DNA of 64,000 nucleotides from Yersinia canariae (GCF_009831415.1 NZ_CP043727.1:124001-188000); one strand, 5' to 3'; shown: positions 1 to 9,751, numbered from the stretch's first letter. Numbers and translations are program-made. The notes: generated from the sequence alone by a model not told the origin.

Positions 1-741
1 CCACGAGGTGAAGCGGATCGGCACCGCTTCTACCGGCAAGCGGTAATCAAGAGAGTTTTGCAACTGCTCGTTAAATTCACGCAGGAAAGCTGGCACACCT
101 TCCCACAAGCTGTTTTCAACAACAGCAAAGCCCCATTTTGCTTCATCAACCGGGGAAGGGCGAATTTTACGAATTTCGTCGGTATGCCATGATTGTGCGA
201 CTAACTGCCGCAAACGACGCATGATCTTGTTGCGTTCGTAATCGGCTAAGTCATTGTGATCCAACTGGCTCAGACAGGAATTCACTTCGACCAGCTTATG
301 AATCAGGGTCCGGCGGGTAATTTCAGTTGGGTGAGCGGTTAGCACCAGCTCAATGGATAACTCATCCACCGCGCTGCGCATGTCTTTTTCGCTCAGCTTT
401 TTATCTTTCAAACGGGTGAAGAGCTGGGCCAGAGCTTCCGGGTTACTTGCGGCTTCACCATGCGGCGAAATGCTGTGATATTGCTCAGCCGTATTCGTCA
501 GATTGAGGAATTGGCTAAAAGCACGGGCTACCGGCAGCAGCTCGTCATTGGATAAATTTTGCAGTGTTGTCAGCAGTTCCTGACGGCTTGCTTCATTACC
601 AGCACGCGAAGATTTAGATAATTTACGGATGGTTTCTACTCTATCCAGAATGTGCTCGCCGAGCGCTTCCTTGATTGTGTCCCCGAGTAGTTTACCGAGC
701 ATACTGACGTTACTTCGCATTGCGGAATATTGTTCGTTCAT
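1..741 (-). CDS. ppc: Phosphoenolpyruvate carboxylase, N-terminal part (cut by window edge)
   Basis: The reading frame is open from an ATG at 739-741 on the minus strand to the first base of the window, giving 247 residues; the rest lies outside. The protein begins [20 protein letters not shown] and carries LTAHPTE near residue 137. This is the family motif with the catalytic histidine that carboxylates phosphoenolpyruvate to oxaloacetate, the anaplerotic feed to the TCA cycle. The full family length is about 880 residues, so roughly a quarter is present. It lies just downstream of argE on the same strand, the same neighbour as in E. coli. The identification is by sequence recall and is very secure. 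Confidence 0.96.
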   Translation of the reverse strand, partial: MNEQYSAMRSNVSMLGKLLGDTIKEALGEHILDRVETIRKLSKSSRAGNEASRQELLTTLQNLSNDELLPVARAFSQFLNLTNTAEQYHSISPHGEAASNPEALAQLFTRLKDKKLSEKDMRSAVDELSIELVLTAHPTEITRRTLIHKLVEVNSCLSQLDHNDLADYERNKIMRRLRQLVAQSWHTDEIRKIRPSPVDEAKWGFAVVENSLWEGVPAFLREFNEQLQNSLDYRLPVEAVPIRFTSW

Positions 742-1088
742 ATGACCCCTGACCCATATCCCCTTCGCCCTTGACGCCGCAGAGTTGTTAGCAACGCTCA
801 CTCACCGGAATCACTGACCAATGTCAGCTCATCGGGATTTGTTCACTTGCTGCCTGGCTGCAACGCCAATGACTTTGGGTATAAACTTTTATGGTTTCTT
901 TTTGTAAATTAGTTTCATCCAAAAGGCAAAGATGGACAAATCCACTCGCCACGTTCAATTCCATACCCCAATTGACACTATTTTTAGCAAAAAAACATCA
1001 TTTTTAGGGATATTGCTGAAATTTAATTACCAAGGCCAGATTATCAGTCTGGCTTATCGGCAATATTGATCCGCCTACCCCATAATGG
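742..1088. other. Intergenic region between argE end and ppc start
   Basis: This 347-base gap lies downstream of argE and upstream of ppc, both on the minus strand. It must contain the ppc promoter and leader. An imperfect hairpin (arms at 1033-1040 and 1047-1054, one G-T pair) lies shortly after the argE stop. It has no clear T-run on the minus strand, so it is at best a weak terminator. No ORF or repeat was seen. Confidence 0.4.
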
Positions 1089-2243
1089 TTATTTCTGCTG
1101 GCAGAAATGATCAACTAACTGGCCAATCAACTCGCGTGTTGGCTCGATAAAGGCCATATCAATGAATTCATCTGGTTGATGAGCTTGATTAATGGAGCCG
1201 GGCCCCAGCACTAATGTCGGGCAAATTTGCTGAATAAACGGGGCTTCGGTGCAGTAGTTAACCACCGCCGTACGCTCACCCAGTAATTTCTCGATAACCC
1301 CGACCATATGATGATCTGTCGGACATTCATAGCCCGGAATCGGCGGATGCAGTTCATCAATACTTAAGCGGCCCGGCCAGCGGGCACTGACGGGGGCCAG
1401 TGCTTCCGTCATCAATTCATCCAGATCACTTAATGTCAGCCCTGGCAATGGGCGGATATCCATATGTAATTCACAGCAAGCACAGATACGGTTTGCAGCA
1501 TCACCACCATTGATATGACCGAAATTCATGGTGGGATAAGGGATGGCAAATGCTGGGTTGTTATAACGCTCTTGCAGGGTGGTACGCAGCTTCATTAACT
1601 GGGTAATAGATTCATGCATCAAATCAATAGCATTAACGCCGCGCGCCGGATCACTGGAATGGCCGGACTGACCCGTAATACGGATAGCATTGGAAATATG
1701 GCCTTTATGTGCTCGCACCGGTTGCAGTGATGTTGGCTCACCAATAATGGCAAAGTCAGGGCGTAATTGGGTGGAAGCAGCAAAATAGCGCGCGCCCGCC
1801 ATGGTGGTTTCTTCATCGGCGGTCGCGAGAATATACAGTGGTTTACTCAATGTGCTGGCATCGATATCACGCACTGCATCAAGAATAAAGGCAAAGAAGC
1901 CTTTCATGTCGGCAGTACCCAGACCATACAATTTATTGTCATGTTCGGTCAGAGTGAAGGGATCTCGGGTCCAGCGGCCTTCATCGTAAGGGACGGTGTC
2001 GGTATGACCTGCCAATAGCAGCCCGCCGTGGCCCTCTCCGATGCTGGCGAGCAGATTAAATTTGTGGCGTGTCTCCGGGACAGGCTGGATTTCGACGCGA
2101 AAACCCAAATCAGCAAACCATCCGGCCAACAAGTTGATTAACGCCTCATTGCTTTGATCGAGGGCGCTATCGGTTGCGCTGATCGATGGCGTTGCGATTA
2201 GCGCCCGATACAGCTCAATAAATGGAGGTAATTTCATCTTCAC
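1089..2243 (-). CDS. argE: Acetylornithine deacetylase
   Basis: This 384-residue cytoplasmic M20-family metallohydrolase removes the acetyl group from N2-acetyl-L-ornithine to give ornithine in arginine synthesis. Visible motifs are AGHTDTVP (His80 and Asp82), GTADMKG (Asp112) and TADEE (Glu144-Glu145), which supply the metal ligands and the catalytic acid. The length matches E. coli ArgE (383). The ATG start lies about 47 bases from the tandem ARG box, so arginine-ArgR should repress it together with the divergent argCBH. The C-terminus is full length and nothing looks damaged. Confidence 0.97.
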   Translation of the reverse strand: MKMKLPPFIELYRALIATPSISATDSALDQSNEALINLLAGWFADLGFRVEIQPVPETRHKFNLLASIGEGHGGLLLAGHTDTVPYDEGRWTRDPFTLTEHDNKLYGLGTADMKGFFAFILDAVRDIDASTLSKPLYILATADEETTMAGARYFAASTQLRPDFAIIGEPTSLQPVRAHKGHISNAIRITGQSGHSSDPARGVNAIDLMHESITQLMKLRTTLQERYNNPAFAIPYPTMNFGHINGGDAANRICACCELHMDIRPLPGLTLSDLDELMTEALAPVSARWPGRLSIDELHPPIPGYECPTDHHMVGVIEKLLGERTAVVNYCTEAPFIQQICPTLVLGPGSINQAHQPDEFIDMAFIEPTRELIGQLVDHFCQQK

Positions 2244-2268
2244 TGTTGACAGCCTTTGGTTAGGGTAG

Positions 2269-2307
2269 TATCAATATTCATGCATTAATTATGAATAAAA
2301 ATACATT
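2269..2307. promoter_or_regulatory. Tandem ARG box (ArgR operator) between argE and argC
   Basis: Two 18-base ARG-box-like sites at 2269-2286 and 2290-2307 are separated by 3 bases, the classic ArgR hexamer geometry. Against WNTGAATWWWWATTCANW, the right box has TGAAT-AAAA-ATACA (9 of 10 conserved core positions). The left has TCAAT-ATTC-ATGCA (8 of 10 core positions). They lie 25-65 bases ahead of argE and about 190 bases ahead of argC. Divergent arg operators are established in E. coli; the assignment here is by consensus match. Confidence 0.75.
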
Positions 2308-2427
2308 AAGCTTGAGCGTAAGGGAACCTAAAAACACCCTTAAATTTACGAAAATGTCAATGCTCAATCACGTGGGGGAACAGTAAAACCTTGCTGAGAA
2401 CCCAAATGCCGGTTTTGACTACTTATG

Positions 2428-2459
2428 TTGTTATACCCATATTCATAATGGGGTATATA
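2428..2459. repeat. Short TATACCC...GGGTATA inverted repeat upstream of argC
   Basis: Arms TATACCCAT (2432-2440) and ATGGGGTATA (2448-2457) are nearly complementary, with one extra G, around a 7-base centre. It ends about 38 bases before the argC start. The arms resemble the terminal bases of yersinial ERIC elements, so this could be a minimal remnant. It may equally be part of the argC promoter or leader. Confidence 0.4.
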
Positions 2460-2494
2460 CCTAGGTAAGAATACTCAGAAGGTAAACGGAACCC

Positions 2495-3499
2495 ATGTTA
2501 AATACGCTGATTGTTGGTGCCAGTGGTTATGCCGGAGCGGAGCTTACGGCTTACCTGAATCGTCACCCACATATGAACATAACCGGTTTAACGGTTTCAG
2601 CGCAAAGTGCAGATGCAGGAAAATTGCTTTCTGATCTGCATCCGCAACTAAAAGGCATTATTGATCTTCCGCTGCAACCCTTGGTGGATGTGGCTCAAGC
2701 GGCAAAAGGTGTTGATGTCGTCTTCCTCGCCACCGCTCATGAGGTCAGCCATGATTTAGCACCGCAATTCCTGGCGGCGGGTTGTGTGGTATTCGATCTC
2801 TCCGGCGCATTCCGGGTTCAGGATGCGGCGTTTTATAGTCAGTATTACGGTTTTGAGCATCAACATGCCGATTGGCTGAATAAAGCGGTCTATGGATTAG
2901 CTGAATGGCAGGCCGAACAAATCAAGCAGGCCCAATTGATCGCGGTACCCGGTTGTTATCCAACCGCATCCCAACTGGCGCTTAAGCCGTTGGTGGATGG
3001 CGATTTGCTCAATGATGCGCAATGGCCGGTGATTAACGCCGTCAGCGGTGTCAGTGGTGCGGGGCGCAAGGCCAGTATTGGCAACAGTTTCTGTGAAGTG
3101 AGTTTGCAGCCGTATGGTTTGTTTAATCATCGTCATCAGCCGGAAATTGTTGCCCACCTTGGTACGCCAGTGATTTTTACTCCGCACTTGGGGAATTTTG
3201 CACGCGGTATTTTGGCGACTATTACTTGCCGCCTAAAAGCAGGTGTGACGGCACAAGATATCGCCGAGGCGTATCACAATGCTTATCAGGACAAACCACT
3301 GGTAAGGCTCTATAAGCAAGGCGTGCCGGCGCTAAAAGCGGTGGTGGGCCTGCCGTTCTGCGATATTGGTTTCTCTGTGCAGGGCGAGCATTTAATTATT
3401 GTCGCGACAGAAGATAACCTGCTGAAAGGCGCGGCGGCGCAGGCGGTGCAATGCATGAATATACGTTTTGGTTTTGCGGAAACCCAGTCCCTATTGTGA
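2495..3499 (+). CDS. argC: N-acetyl-gamma-glutamyl-phosphate reductase
   Basis: At 334 residues it is the usual length for ArgC. The enzyme uses NADPH to reduce N-acetylglutamyl-5-phosphate to the semialdehyde, the third step of arginine synthesis. The N-terminal Rossmann motif is [10 protein letters not shown] (residues 8-17). The catalytic cysteine is Cys154 in [11 protein letters not shown]. It is the first gene of argCBH, followed after 78 bases by argB, and is divergent from argE. The ATG has AAGG and GGAA purine stretches just upstream. Confidence 0.97.
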   Translation: MLNTLIVGASGYAGAELTAYLNRHPHMNITGLTVSAQSADAGKLLSDLHPQLKGIIDLPLQPLVDVAQAAKGVDVVFLATAHEVSHDLAPQFLAAGCVVFDLSGAFRVQDAAFYSQYYGFEHQHADWLNKAVYGLAEWQAEQIKQAQLIAVPGCYPTASQLALKPLVDGDLLNDAQWPVINAVSGVSGAGRKASIGNSFCEVSLQPYGLFNHRHQPEIVAHLGTPVIFTPHLGNFARGILATITCRLKAGVTAQDIAEAYHNAYQDKPLVRLYKQGVPALKAVVGLPFCDIGFSVQGEHLIIVATEDNLLKGAAAQAVQCMNIRFGFAETQSLL

Positions 3500-3577
3500 A
3501 CAATAAAACAGTCGGTAACAGAGCGGTTTGCGACAGAGTCGGAACAGACATTTTTTCCAATTATATTGAGGCGAAAC

Positions 3578-4354
3578 ATGATAAACCCGTTGGTCATTAA
3601 ATTAGGTGGCGTGTTGCTCGACAGCGAAGAAGCGCTGGAACGCCTGTTTACTGCATTGGTGACCTATCGTGAGAAGCATGAGCGCCCGCTTGTGATTATG
3701 CACGGTGGTGGTTGCGTAGTTGATGATCTGATGAAAAAGCTCGCGTTGCCGGTCGTGAAGAAAAACGGCCTGCGCGTGACGCCAGCCGATCAAATTGACA
3801 TTATTACAGGTGCATTAGCGGGCACCGCCAACAAAACGTTGCTGGCTTGGGCGGTGAAACATGACATCAATGCTGTTGGCTTATGTTTGGGCGATGGTAA
3901 TACCGTGTCGGTCACACCACTGGATGCAGCACTCGGCCATGTGGGCAAGGCGGAAGCTGGCTCGCCGGCTTTAGTCCAAACCTTACTGGCCGCAAATTAC
4001 ATGCCAATCATCAGCTCTATTGGTATCACCAAAGAGGGTAGTCTGATGAATGTAAATGCTGATCAGGCAGCCACGGCTCTGGCCGCGACATTGGGAGCCG
4101 ATTTAATTTTGCTGTCAGATGTCAGTGGGATTTTAGATGGCAAAGGCCAGCGAATTGCTGAAATGACCGCACAAAAAGCCGAGCAACTGATTGCGCAGGG
4201 CATCATCACTGACGGCATGGTCGTTAAAGTGAATGCGGCGCTGGATGCGGCTCGCTCATTGGGCCGCCCAGTGGATATTGCCAGTTGGCGTCATGCTGAT
4301 CAGTTGCCTGCATTATTTAATGGCGTGCCGATTGGTACACGGATTCTGGCTTAA
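3578..4354 (+). CDS. argB: Acetylglutamate kinase
   Basis: It phosphorylates N-acetyl-L-glutamate with ATP, the second step of arginine synthesis. The 258-residue protein starts [11 protein letters not shown] and has the amino-acid-kinase glycine motif MHGGG near residue 45. The longest open frame begins at a TTG 12 bases upstream. The ATG at 3578 is preferred because GAGG lies 6 bases ahead of it and E. coli ArgB starts at the same place. It is the middle gene of argCBH, with a 55-base gap before argH. Confidence 0.95.
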   Translation: MINPLVIKLGGVLLDSEEALERLFTALVTYREKHERPLVIMHGGGCVVDDLMKKLALPVVKKNGLRVTPADQIDIITGALAGTANKTLLAWAVKHDINAVGLCLGDGNTVSVTPLDAALGHVGKAEAGSPALVQTLLAANYMPIISSIGITKEGSLMNVNADQAATALAATLGADLILLSDVSGILDGKGQRIAEMTAQKAEQLIAQGIITDGMVVKVNAALDAARSLGRPVDIASWRHADQLPALFNGVPIGTRILA

Positions 4355-4409
4355 TACTGTTCAAACAGACTATTATGATTTTTTATTAAGAATTTAGGGA
4401 AGCAAGATT

Positions 4410-5783
4410 ATGGCATTGTGGGGCGGACGGTTCAGTCAGGCAGCAGATCAGCGATTTAAGCAATTTAATGATTCCTTGCGGTTTGATTACCGACTGGCAG
4501 AGCAGGATATTATTGGTTCTGTTGCCTGGTCGAAAGCACTGGTCACGGTTGGCGTTTTGACGGCGGCTGAACAGCAACAGCTTGAGCAGGCACTCTGTAT
4601 TTTACTAGAGGAAGTACAGGCCGATCCACACGCTATTTTAGCCAGTGATGCAGAAGATATTCACAGTTGGGTTGAAACGAAACTAATTGATAAAGTTGGT
4701 GATTTAGGCAAAAAACTGCATACAGGGCGCAGCCGTAACGACCAAGTGGCAACTGACCTGAAATTGTGGTGCAAATTCCAGATAACCGAATTAAAAACCG
4801 CGGTGCAACAGTTGCAACAAGCGCTGGTTATCACTGCTGAAGCCAATCAGGATGCAGTGATGCCGGGTTATACCCATTTGCAGCGTGCTCAACCTGTGAC
4901 CTTTGCACACTGGTGTCTGGCCTATGCTGAAATGCTAGCCCGTGATGAAAGCCGCCTACAAGATACCCTAAAACGCTTGGATGTCAGCCCGTTAGGCAGT
5001 GGTGCTTTGGCCGGAACAGCCTATGCTATCGATCGTGAACAACTGGCGGGTTGGCTAGGTTTTGCTTCGGCCACACGTAATAGTCTGGACAGCGTTTCTG
5101 ACCGTGACCATGTGTTGGAATTACTGTCTGATGCCAGTATTGGTATGGTGCATTTATCCCGTTTTGCTGAAGATTTGATTTTCTTCAACAGTGGCGAAGC
5201 GGCGTTTGTCGACTTATCTGACCGCGTCACGTCAGGCTCTTCACTGATGCCGCAAAAGAAAAATCCAGACGCGTTGGAATTAATCCGTGGGAAATGTGGT
5301 CGGGTACAGGGTGCATTGACCGGGATGATGATGACGCTAAAAGGCTTGCCTCTGGCTTATAACAAAGACATGCAAGAAGATAAAGAAGGGCTGTTTGATG
5401 CACTCGATACCTGGCTTGACTGCTTACATATGGCGGCGCTGGTGTTGGATGGCATTCAAGTGAAACGGCCACGTTGCAAAGAAGCGGCTGAGCAAGGTTA
5501 TGCCAATGCGACTGAGTTAGCTGATTATCTGGTCGCCAAAGGCGTACCATTCCGTGAAGCACACCATATTGTTGGTGAGGCGGTGGTTGAGGCTATTCGT
5601 CAGGAGAAAGCATTAGAGGCTTTAGCGCTAAGTGATTTGCAAAAATTCAGTGCAGTCATTGACGATGATGTTTATCCGATTCTGGCGTTACAATCTTGTT
5701 TAGATAAGCGTGTGGCTAAAGGTGGTGTTTCACCCCAACAAGTCGCATCGGCCATTGCCGAGGCCAAAGCGCGTTTATTTTAA
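4410..5783 (+). CDS. argH: Argininosuccinate lyase
   Basis: This 457-residue enzyme of the fumarase/aspartase superfamily splits argininosuccinate into arginine and fumarate, the last step of the pathway. The superfamily signature [11 protein letters not shown] lies at residues 276-286, with the mobile-loop serine pair Ser277-Ser278. HTGRSRND lies near residue 104. It is the last gene of argCBH and ends just ahead of a strong terminator. In E. coli oxyR follows argH; here the has operon intervenes. Confidence 0.97.
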   Translation: MALWGGRFSQAADQRFKQFNDSLRFDYRLAEQDIIGSVAWSKALVTVGVLTAAEQQQLEQALCILLEEVQADPHAILASDAEDIHSWVETKLIDKVGDLGKKLHTGRSRNDQVATDLKLWCKFQITELKTAVQQLQQALVITAEANQDAVMPGYTHLQRAQPVTFAHWCLAYAEMLARDESRLQDTLKRLDVSPLGSGALAGTAYAIDREQLAGWLGFASATRNSLDSVSDRDHVLELLSDASIGMVHLSRFAEDLIFFNSGEAAFVDLSDRVTSGSSLMPQKKNPDALELIRGKCGRVQGALTGMMMTLKGLPLAYNKDMQEDKEGLFDALDTWLDCLHMAALVLDGIQVKRPRCKEAAEQGYANATELADYLVAKGVPFREAHHIVGEAVVEAIRQEKALEALALSDLQKFSAVIDDDVYPILALQSCLDKRVAKGGVSPQQVASAIAEAKARLF

Positions 5784-5810
5784 TTCGCAGAGTATTTGTT
5801 AATCTTGACG

Positions 5811-5837
5811 CGGGCCACAATTAATGTGGCCCGTTTT
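5811..5837 (+). terminator. Rho-independent terminator of argCBH
   Basis: A perfect 9-base-pair GC-rich stem (CGGGCCACA at 5811-5819 and its complement at 5825-5833) encloses a 5-base loop and is followed by TTTT. It starts 28 bases after the argH stop codon. Confidence 0.9.
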
Positions 5838-5986
5838 GCGTTATAAATACTTAAATATACATCACTGGTGACTCAATTTTTTATAAAATTTTAATTCGCG
5901 TAACAGGAATCGATATTTATCTATTATTTAATTTTCCTCTAAAATCAATGGCATCAATAGCCTCTTATTTTATTCTTAATAGGCAG

Positions 5987-6015
5987 TTGAGTTTATAACT
6001 ACAAATGATTATGAT
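5987..6015 (+). promoter_or_regulatory. Sigma-70-type promoter of the has operon
   Basis: A -35 TTGAGT (5987-5992) and a -10 TATGAT (6010-6015) are separated by exactly 17 bases. The -10 overlaps the Fur box. Transcription would start near 6022 and leave a leader of roughly 325 bases. This is a prediction from consensus only. Confidence 0.6.
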
Positions 6016-6025
6016 AATCATTATC
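6007..6025. promoter_or_regulatory. Fur box
   Basis: The 19-base palindrome GATTATGATAATCATTATC matches the Fur consensus GATAATGATAATCATTATC at 18 of 19 positions. It overlaps the predicted -10 element, so Fe(II)-Fur would block transcription of the has operon in iron-replete cells. Confidence 0.92.
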
Positions 6026-6346
6026 AAATAATGGCGATATAGTAAAACCTCTACTAGCATTAAAAAATTCAATGAATATTACTGAGGTTAAATAACGGTA
6101 AGTTTTACTGAAAAATATTACTGAATCCTCTAATAAAGTAATGACTTTATTTTTAAATTTAATGTTCCATTTATTTGATGACGTAACTTATTTAGCCAAT
6201 ACAACATAACATCATTCTAGCAACCGGATACTTTCTATTATTTGGCGGTAATCCTATGGATAAATTTTATAGCGAATATCATTTAAATAATGGCTAATAA
6301 TTAATTGATGTATTGATTCTATATTAGTAAGGATGAAATATTATAA

Positions 6347-8830
6347 ATGGATAATATAGTAATAAACAAAAGAATAACAATAAATTCAATGAATAGAATT
6401 ACATTAGGTATATTATTAGCTTTAGTCACTCAGGGCTATTCTGGGAGTATTAATGCTGAAACTACCTTAATACCCATTAATGAGCATGACATAGTATTAG
6501 ATGAACTCAAAGTTGAGGGAACCAGTAACGCCCATGAGGGGGACTGGGTTTACGATGAACTCCATTCTGTTAGTGAGATATCCCGGGAACAGCTCGATAA
6601 TCGGCCTGCTCGCCATGCGGCGGATATATTGGAACAAACCCCCGGTGTCTATTCCAGCGTTAGCCAGCAAGATCCGGCACTTTCAGTGAATATCCGTGGC
6701 ATTCAGGATTATGGCCGCGTCAATATGAATATTGATGGGATGCGGCAAAACTTTATGAAAAGTGGTCATGGTCAGCGCCACGGCGTGATGTATATCGATC
6801 CGGAGATATTAAGTAATGTAGTAATTGAAAAAGGGGCATCCAGTGGTATTGGCGGTGCTGGAGTGATTGGCGGGGTTGCCACTTTCAATACTATTAATGC
6901 CAGTGATTTCCTTGAGCAAGGTAAAGAGATTGGCGGCAAAATCCGCGCCCTAATCGGTGATAACGGCACTCAGTTTATTGGCAGTGCCGCACAGGCATTG
7001 GGGAATGAATATGGCGATATATTAATCGCAATCAGCGAGCGCAATTTAAGTGATTATTGGCCGGGCAATAAAGGAACTCTGGGGGATATTCGTTTCGGCA
7101 ACGGTACACAGAAATTTAGTTATGATATTAAGAATAATAAAGTGCCATTCACCAATTATAAAATGCAGTCGCACTTGGCCAAGCTAGGCTGGAATTTACC
7201 TGCCGATCAACGGCTGGAATTCAGTTATTTACAAACACAAATACACAGCCCTAATACTGGTTTTATGACTAACATAAAAGAAGGTCCAGGAAAAGGAAGG
7301 CATGGCTGGTTAAGCAGTAGTGTTAGTAATGTTCTGAATCGCAATATTGGGCTGGATTATAGCCTCAAGCCCGAGCATATCGCCTGGCTAGATATGACAG
7401 CAAAAATCTATTACGTTGATACCGATGATAAAACGGATACTCATAATGCCAATGTTATTTTCCGCGATAAATTCTGGACACAAACCCGCTTAAGCACCCA
7501 TGGTTTACAACTGCAAAATACCAGTTTCTTTAGCCTTGCCGACCACCATCAATTCCGTCTCAACTATGGCCTTGAGTGGTTCAGTGACCGTTCCAACGGC
7601 AACTCAACTCATCAGTCGATGCTGGGTATCACCCCACCCGGCAAGCGCACTATTACCAGCACTTTTGCTCAGTTGAATTACGATTATGACAATTGGCTGC
7701 GGTTGGAAGGCGGTTTGCGTCGCGATCAATTTAGGTTACAAGGCAATACTTGGATGCATAGCAAAAATTTCAGCGGCACCTATACCCGTGAAAACCCCTG
7801 CGATATAAAGCTACATGATCAGCATCTTATCAAATGGAAACGGTGCTCATATAACCGGTTGATGAAAATGAACTGGGAGGTGGATCGCCGTAAACAGCAA
7901 CTCTCACCCACAGCCGCTATTGGTATCAAACCTGGCGTACAGTGGTTGGAATTTTTTGGTAATTACGGTAAGTCCTGGCGGCCGCCGGCGATTACCGAAA
8001 TGTTGGCTACGGGCAGCGCACATGGCCATGGTTGGATCTTACCCAACCCTATATTGGCAGCAGAGCATTCCAAAGCCTGGGAAGCCGGCATTAATATCCA
8101 GCAAAGCAATCTGTTTATTGAAGAAGACCGCCTGGTCGCTAAATTGGCCTACTTTGATACCCGCGTTACCAATTATATCAACCTTGAGCTAGCCAAGACT
8201 AAACCTCTGTTTGGCAGCGGAACCTTTGCTAACGCCACTTATATTAATAATTTACTAACAACGCAGTTTCGCGGGTTGGAATATCAATTAAGTTATGATA
8301 TGGGTTTATTTTATACTAGCTTAAATTATACCAGAATGATTGGTGTTAATTCTATCTGTTCAAAAAGGGCTTGGTTAGGAGGGGTGAAAAAATCTGTTTA
8401 TTATAATGGTAATAAGAAGGCATATTCTATTGATGCTGATTATTCAAATAATAAAATAGACTGCAGGGCTGCAAGGAATTTATTTGGGTCTTCTGCCTAT
8501 TTGCCTGGTGATCGCGGCAGTTTAACTTTAGGGGGGAGAATATTCGATAAAAAACTGGATCTAGGCACCATTATTCGTTATAACAAAGGACACCAAGATG
8601 AGGCAGTCCTTGATAATCATGGTCATGTAAATACTGCCTATGTCGCGGATTGGCCCAAATATACTATATTTGATCTTTATGCCAGTTATAAATTGACTAA
8701 TAACTTAACATTGCGCAGCTCAATAGAAAATATAACTAATCGCGCTTATCTTATTAGTTATGGTGATTCGCTTTCTTTTGCCCCAAACCGGGGTAGAACT
8801 ATTCAGGGTGGTTTTGAATATAAGTTTTAA
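6347..8830 (+). CDS. hasR: TonB-dependent haem/haemophore receptor HasR
   Basis: This 827-residue outer-membrane receptor takes haem from the secreted HasA haemophore and imports it using TonB/HasB energy. A signal peptide fits residues 15-37 (second Met at codon 15, ending SINA). A TonB-box-like stretch lies near residue 50, followed by a plug domain (NIRGIQDYGRVNMNIDG) and a 22-strand barrel ending in the aromatic GGFEYKF. Haem-ligand candidates are His141/His145 in the plug loop and His559/His561 in GSAHGHG between the FRAP-like and NPNL-like boxes. It lacks the extra N-terminal signalling domain of Serratia HasR (899 residues). AAGGA lies 13 bases upstream of the chosen ATG; Met15 is an alternative start. 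Confidence 0.92.
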   Translation: MDNIVINKRITINSMNRITLGILLALVTQGYSGSINAETTLIPINEHDIVLDELKVEGTSNAHEGDWVYDELHSVSEISREQLDNRPARHAADILEQTPGVYSSVSQQDPALSVNIRGIQDYGRVNMNIDGMRQNFMKSGHGQRHGVMYIDPEILSNVVIEKGASSGIGGAGVIGGVATFNTINASDFLEQGKEIGGKIRALIGDNGTQFIGSAAQALGNEYGDILIAISERNLSDYWPGNKGTLGDIRFGNGTQKFSYDIKNNKVPFTNYKMQSHLAKLGWNLPADQRLEFSYLQTQIHSPNTGFMTNIKEGPGKGRHGWLSSSVSNVLNRNIGLDYSLKPEHIAWLDMTAKIYYVDTDDKTDTHNANVIFRDKFWTQTRLSTHGLQLQNTSFFSLADHHQFRLNYGLEWFSDRSNGNSTHQSMLGITPPGKRTITSTFAQLNYDYDNWLRLEGGLRRDQFRLQGNTWMHSKNFSGTYTRENPCDIKLHDQHLIKWKRCSYNRLMKMNWEVDRRKQQLSPTAAIGIKPGVQWLEFFGNYGKSWRPPAITEMLATGSAHGHGWILPNPILAAEHSKAWEAGINIQQSNLFIEEDRLVAKLAYFDTRVTNYINLELAKTKPLFGSGTFANATYINNLLTTQFRGLEYQLSYDMGLFYTSLNYTRMIGVNSICSKRAWLGGVKKSVYYNGNKKAYSIDADYSNNKIDCRAARNLFGSSAYLPGDRGSLTLGGRIFDKKLDLGTIIRYNKGHQDEAVLDNHGHVNTAYVADWPKYTIFDLYASYKLTNNLTLRSSIENITNRAYLISYGDSLSFAPNRGRTIQGGFEYKF

Positions 8831-8908
8831 TTATTGAAATAAAATAAAGAAACTAAATATTTAATTTAAAATCTTCAGGTGGAGTGATAACTTCATCTGT
8901 AGTCACAG

Positions 8909-8926
8909 TGACTCAATGATGAGTCA
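8909..8926 (+). other. Intercistronic hairpin between hasR and hasA
   Basis: A perfect 7-base-pair inverted repeat, TGACTCA-atga-TGAGTCA, lies 79 bases after the hasR stop and 33 bases before the hasA start. An AT-rich stretch follows, but no uninterrupted T-run. It could be a weak attenuator or an mRNA-end stabiliser separating the receptor message from the abundant haemophore message. Confidence 0.5.
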
Positions 8927-8958
8927 TATTATTATTGTTAACAATAAGGAAATTTACT

Positions 8959-9579
8959 ATGACAGTAACAATAAAATATCTTGATCAATTCAGTAATAAT
9001 TCTCTAAGTTCTTATATTAATGAGTGGGCCACTAAGCATGGCGATATAAAAGACACTGCGGCTGAAGGATTTTCCAAGGATTTTGGTCAATTTGCCGGCG
9101 GCGGGTGGTTTCATGGGACCCAATATTCAGTTGGTAGCTCTCACAGTAATGTTAATACCGCAATGGTTGTTGAAGGGGATTTGAAGTACTCCTTTATGCC
9201 CCAACATACGTTCTACGGAAAAATGGAAAGCTTAGAGTTGGGTGAAAACTTGACTGATAATCCAAATGGTATTGGTAAAGAGCTTGCTCAAGTGCAACTG
9301 AAATTAAGCGGCTTAGACATTACTGGTGATTATGACGTTGATAAAATGATGGCAGAAAACCATTTGGGCGATATGCACAAAGCCACTTATGGTTTGATGC
9401 GTGGCAATGCCGATCCACTGCTGGAAGTACTCACGGCTAAAGGTATTGATGTGAATATTCCACTGAAAGATATGGCGATTGCCAGCCAGTTTGAAGATAA
9501 CAGCGAAGTAATGGCTGATGGGCCAATCATTGAGACAATTGGCACATATGATGCTAACGAAATACTGATGGCCGCATAA
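8959..9579 (+). CDS. hasA: Secreted haemophore HasA
   Basis: This 206-residue extracellular haem-binding protein is exported without a cleaved N-terminal signal by the type I system encoded downstream; it scavenges haem for HasR. The fold markers YINEWATKHGDI (19-30), GTQYSVGSSHSN (53-64) and GDLKYSF with Tyr77, then HTFYG with His83, align with the haem-ligand tyrosine and its hydrogen-bonding histidine. The position of Serratia His32 is Asp32 here; Y. pestis HasA has Gln there. The C-terminus DANEILMAA resembles the HasA secretion signal. The start is set by AAGGA at 8946-8950; an upstream in-frame TTG at 8935 has no such support. Confidence 0.93.
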   Translation: MTVTIKYLDQFSNNSLSSYINEWATKHGDIKDTAAEGFSKDFGQFAGGGWFHGTQYSVGSSHSNVNTAMVVEGDLKYSFMPQHTFYGKMESLELGENLTDNPNGIGKELAQVQLKLSGLDITGDYDVDKMMAENHLGDMHKATYGLMRGNADPLLEVLTAKGIDVNIPLKDMAIASQFEDNSEVMADGPIIETIGTYDANEILMAA

Positions 9580-9623
9580 TAAAGGTCATTAAAAAATCAT
9601 TCTTTATCCGAATATATTAAATA

Positions 9624-9677
9624 ATACCGCCGCCATATGCTCTGGGTTAGTTTGGCATAATCTACTGGCGGTGGTAT
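9624..9677 (+). other. Long imperfect hairpin between the two haemophore genes
   Basis: An 11-base-pair stem with one G-U pair (ATACCGCCGCC at 9624-9634, complement at 9667-9677) encloses a second 5-base-pair stem (TATGC at 9636-9640 with GCATA at 9655-9659). No T-run follows. It lies 44 bases after the hasA stop and 74 bases before the next start. That position suits 3'-end protection of an abundant hasA transcript or partial termination before the secretion genes. It also has the look of a small palindromic repeat. Confidence 0.6.
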
Positions 9678-9751
9678 AAATTATTTACATTATAACTCAG
9701 AATGGTTTATTGATGAACCATAAATTAATTGTCAATTAAAGGGATATTATT

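Larger units (their letters stand above)
5838..6346 (+). other. Leader and promoter region of the has operon
   Basis: About 510 AT-rich bases lie between the argH terminator and hasR. They contain the Fur-overlapped promoter near 5987-6025 and then a leader of about 320 bases before the hasR start. No ORF able to encode the HasI sigma factor or HasS anti-sigma factor is present. A 13-codon ATG frame at 6256 exists, but nothing supports its translation. Confidence 0.6.

Noticed and set aside
6256..6297. 13-codon ATG frame in the has leader as a leader peptide
   Set aside because: There is no Shine-Dalgarno sequence, no runs of regulatory codons and no following terminator; it is too short to support.
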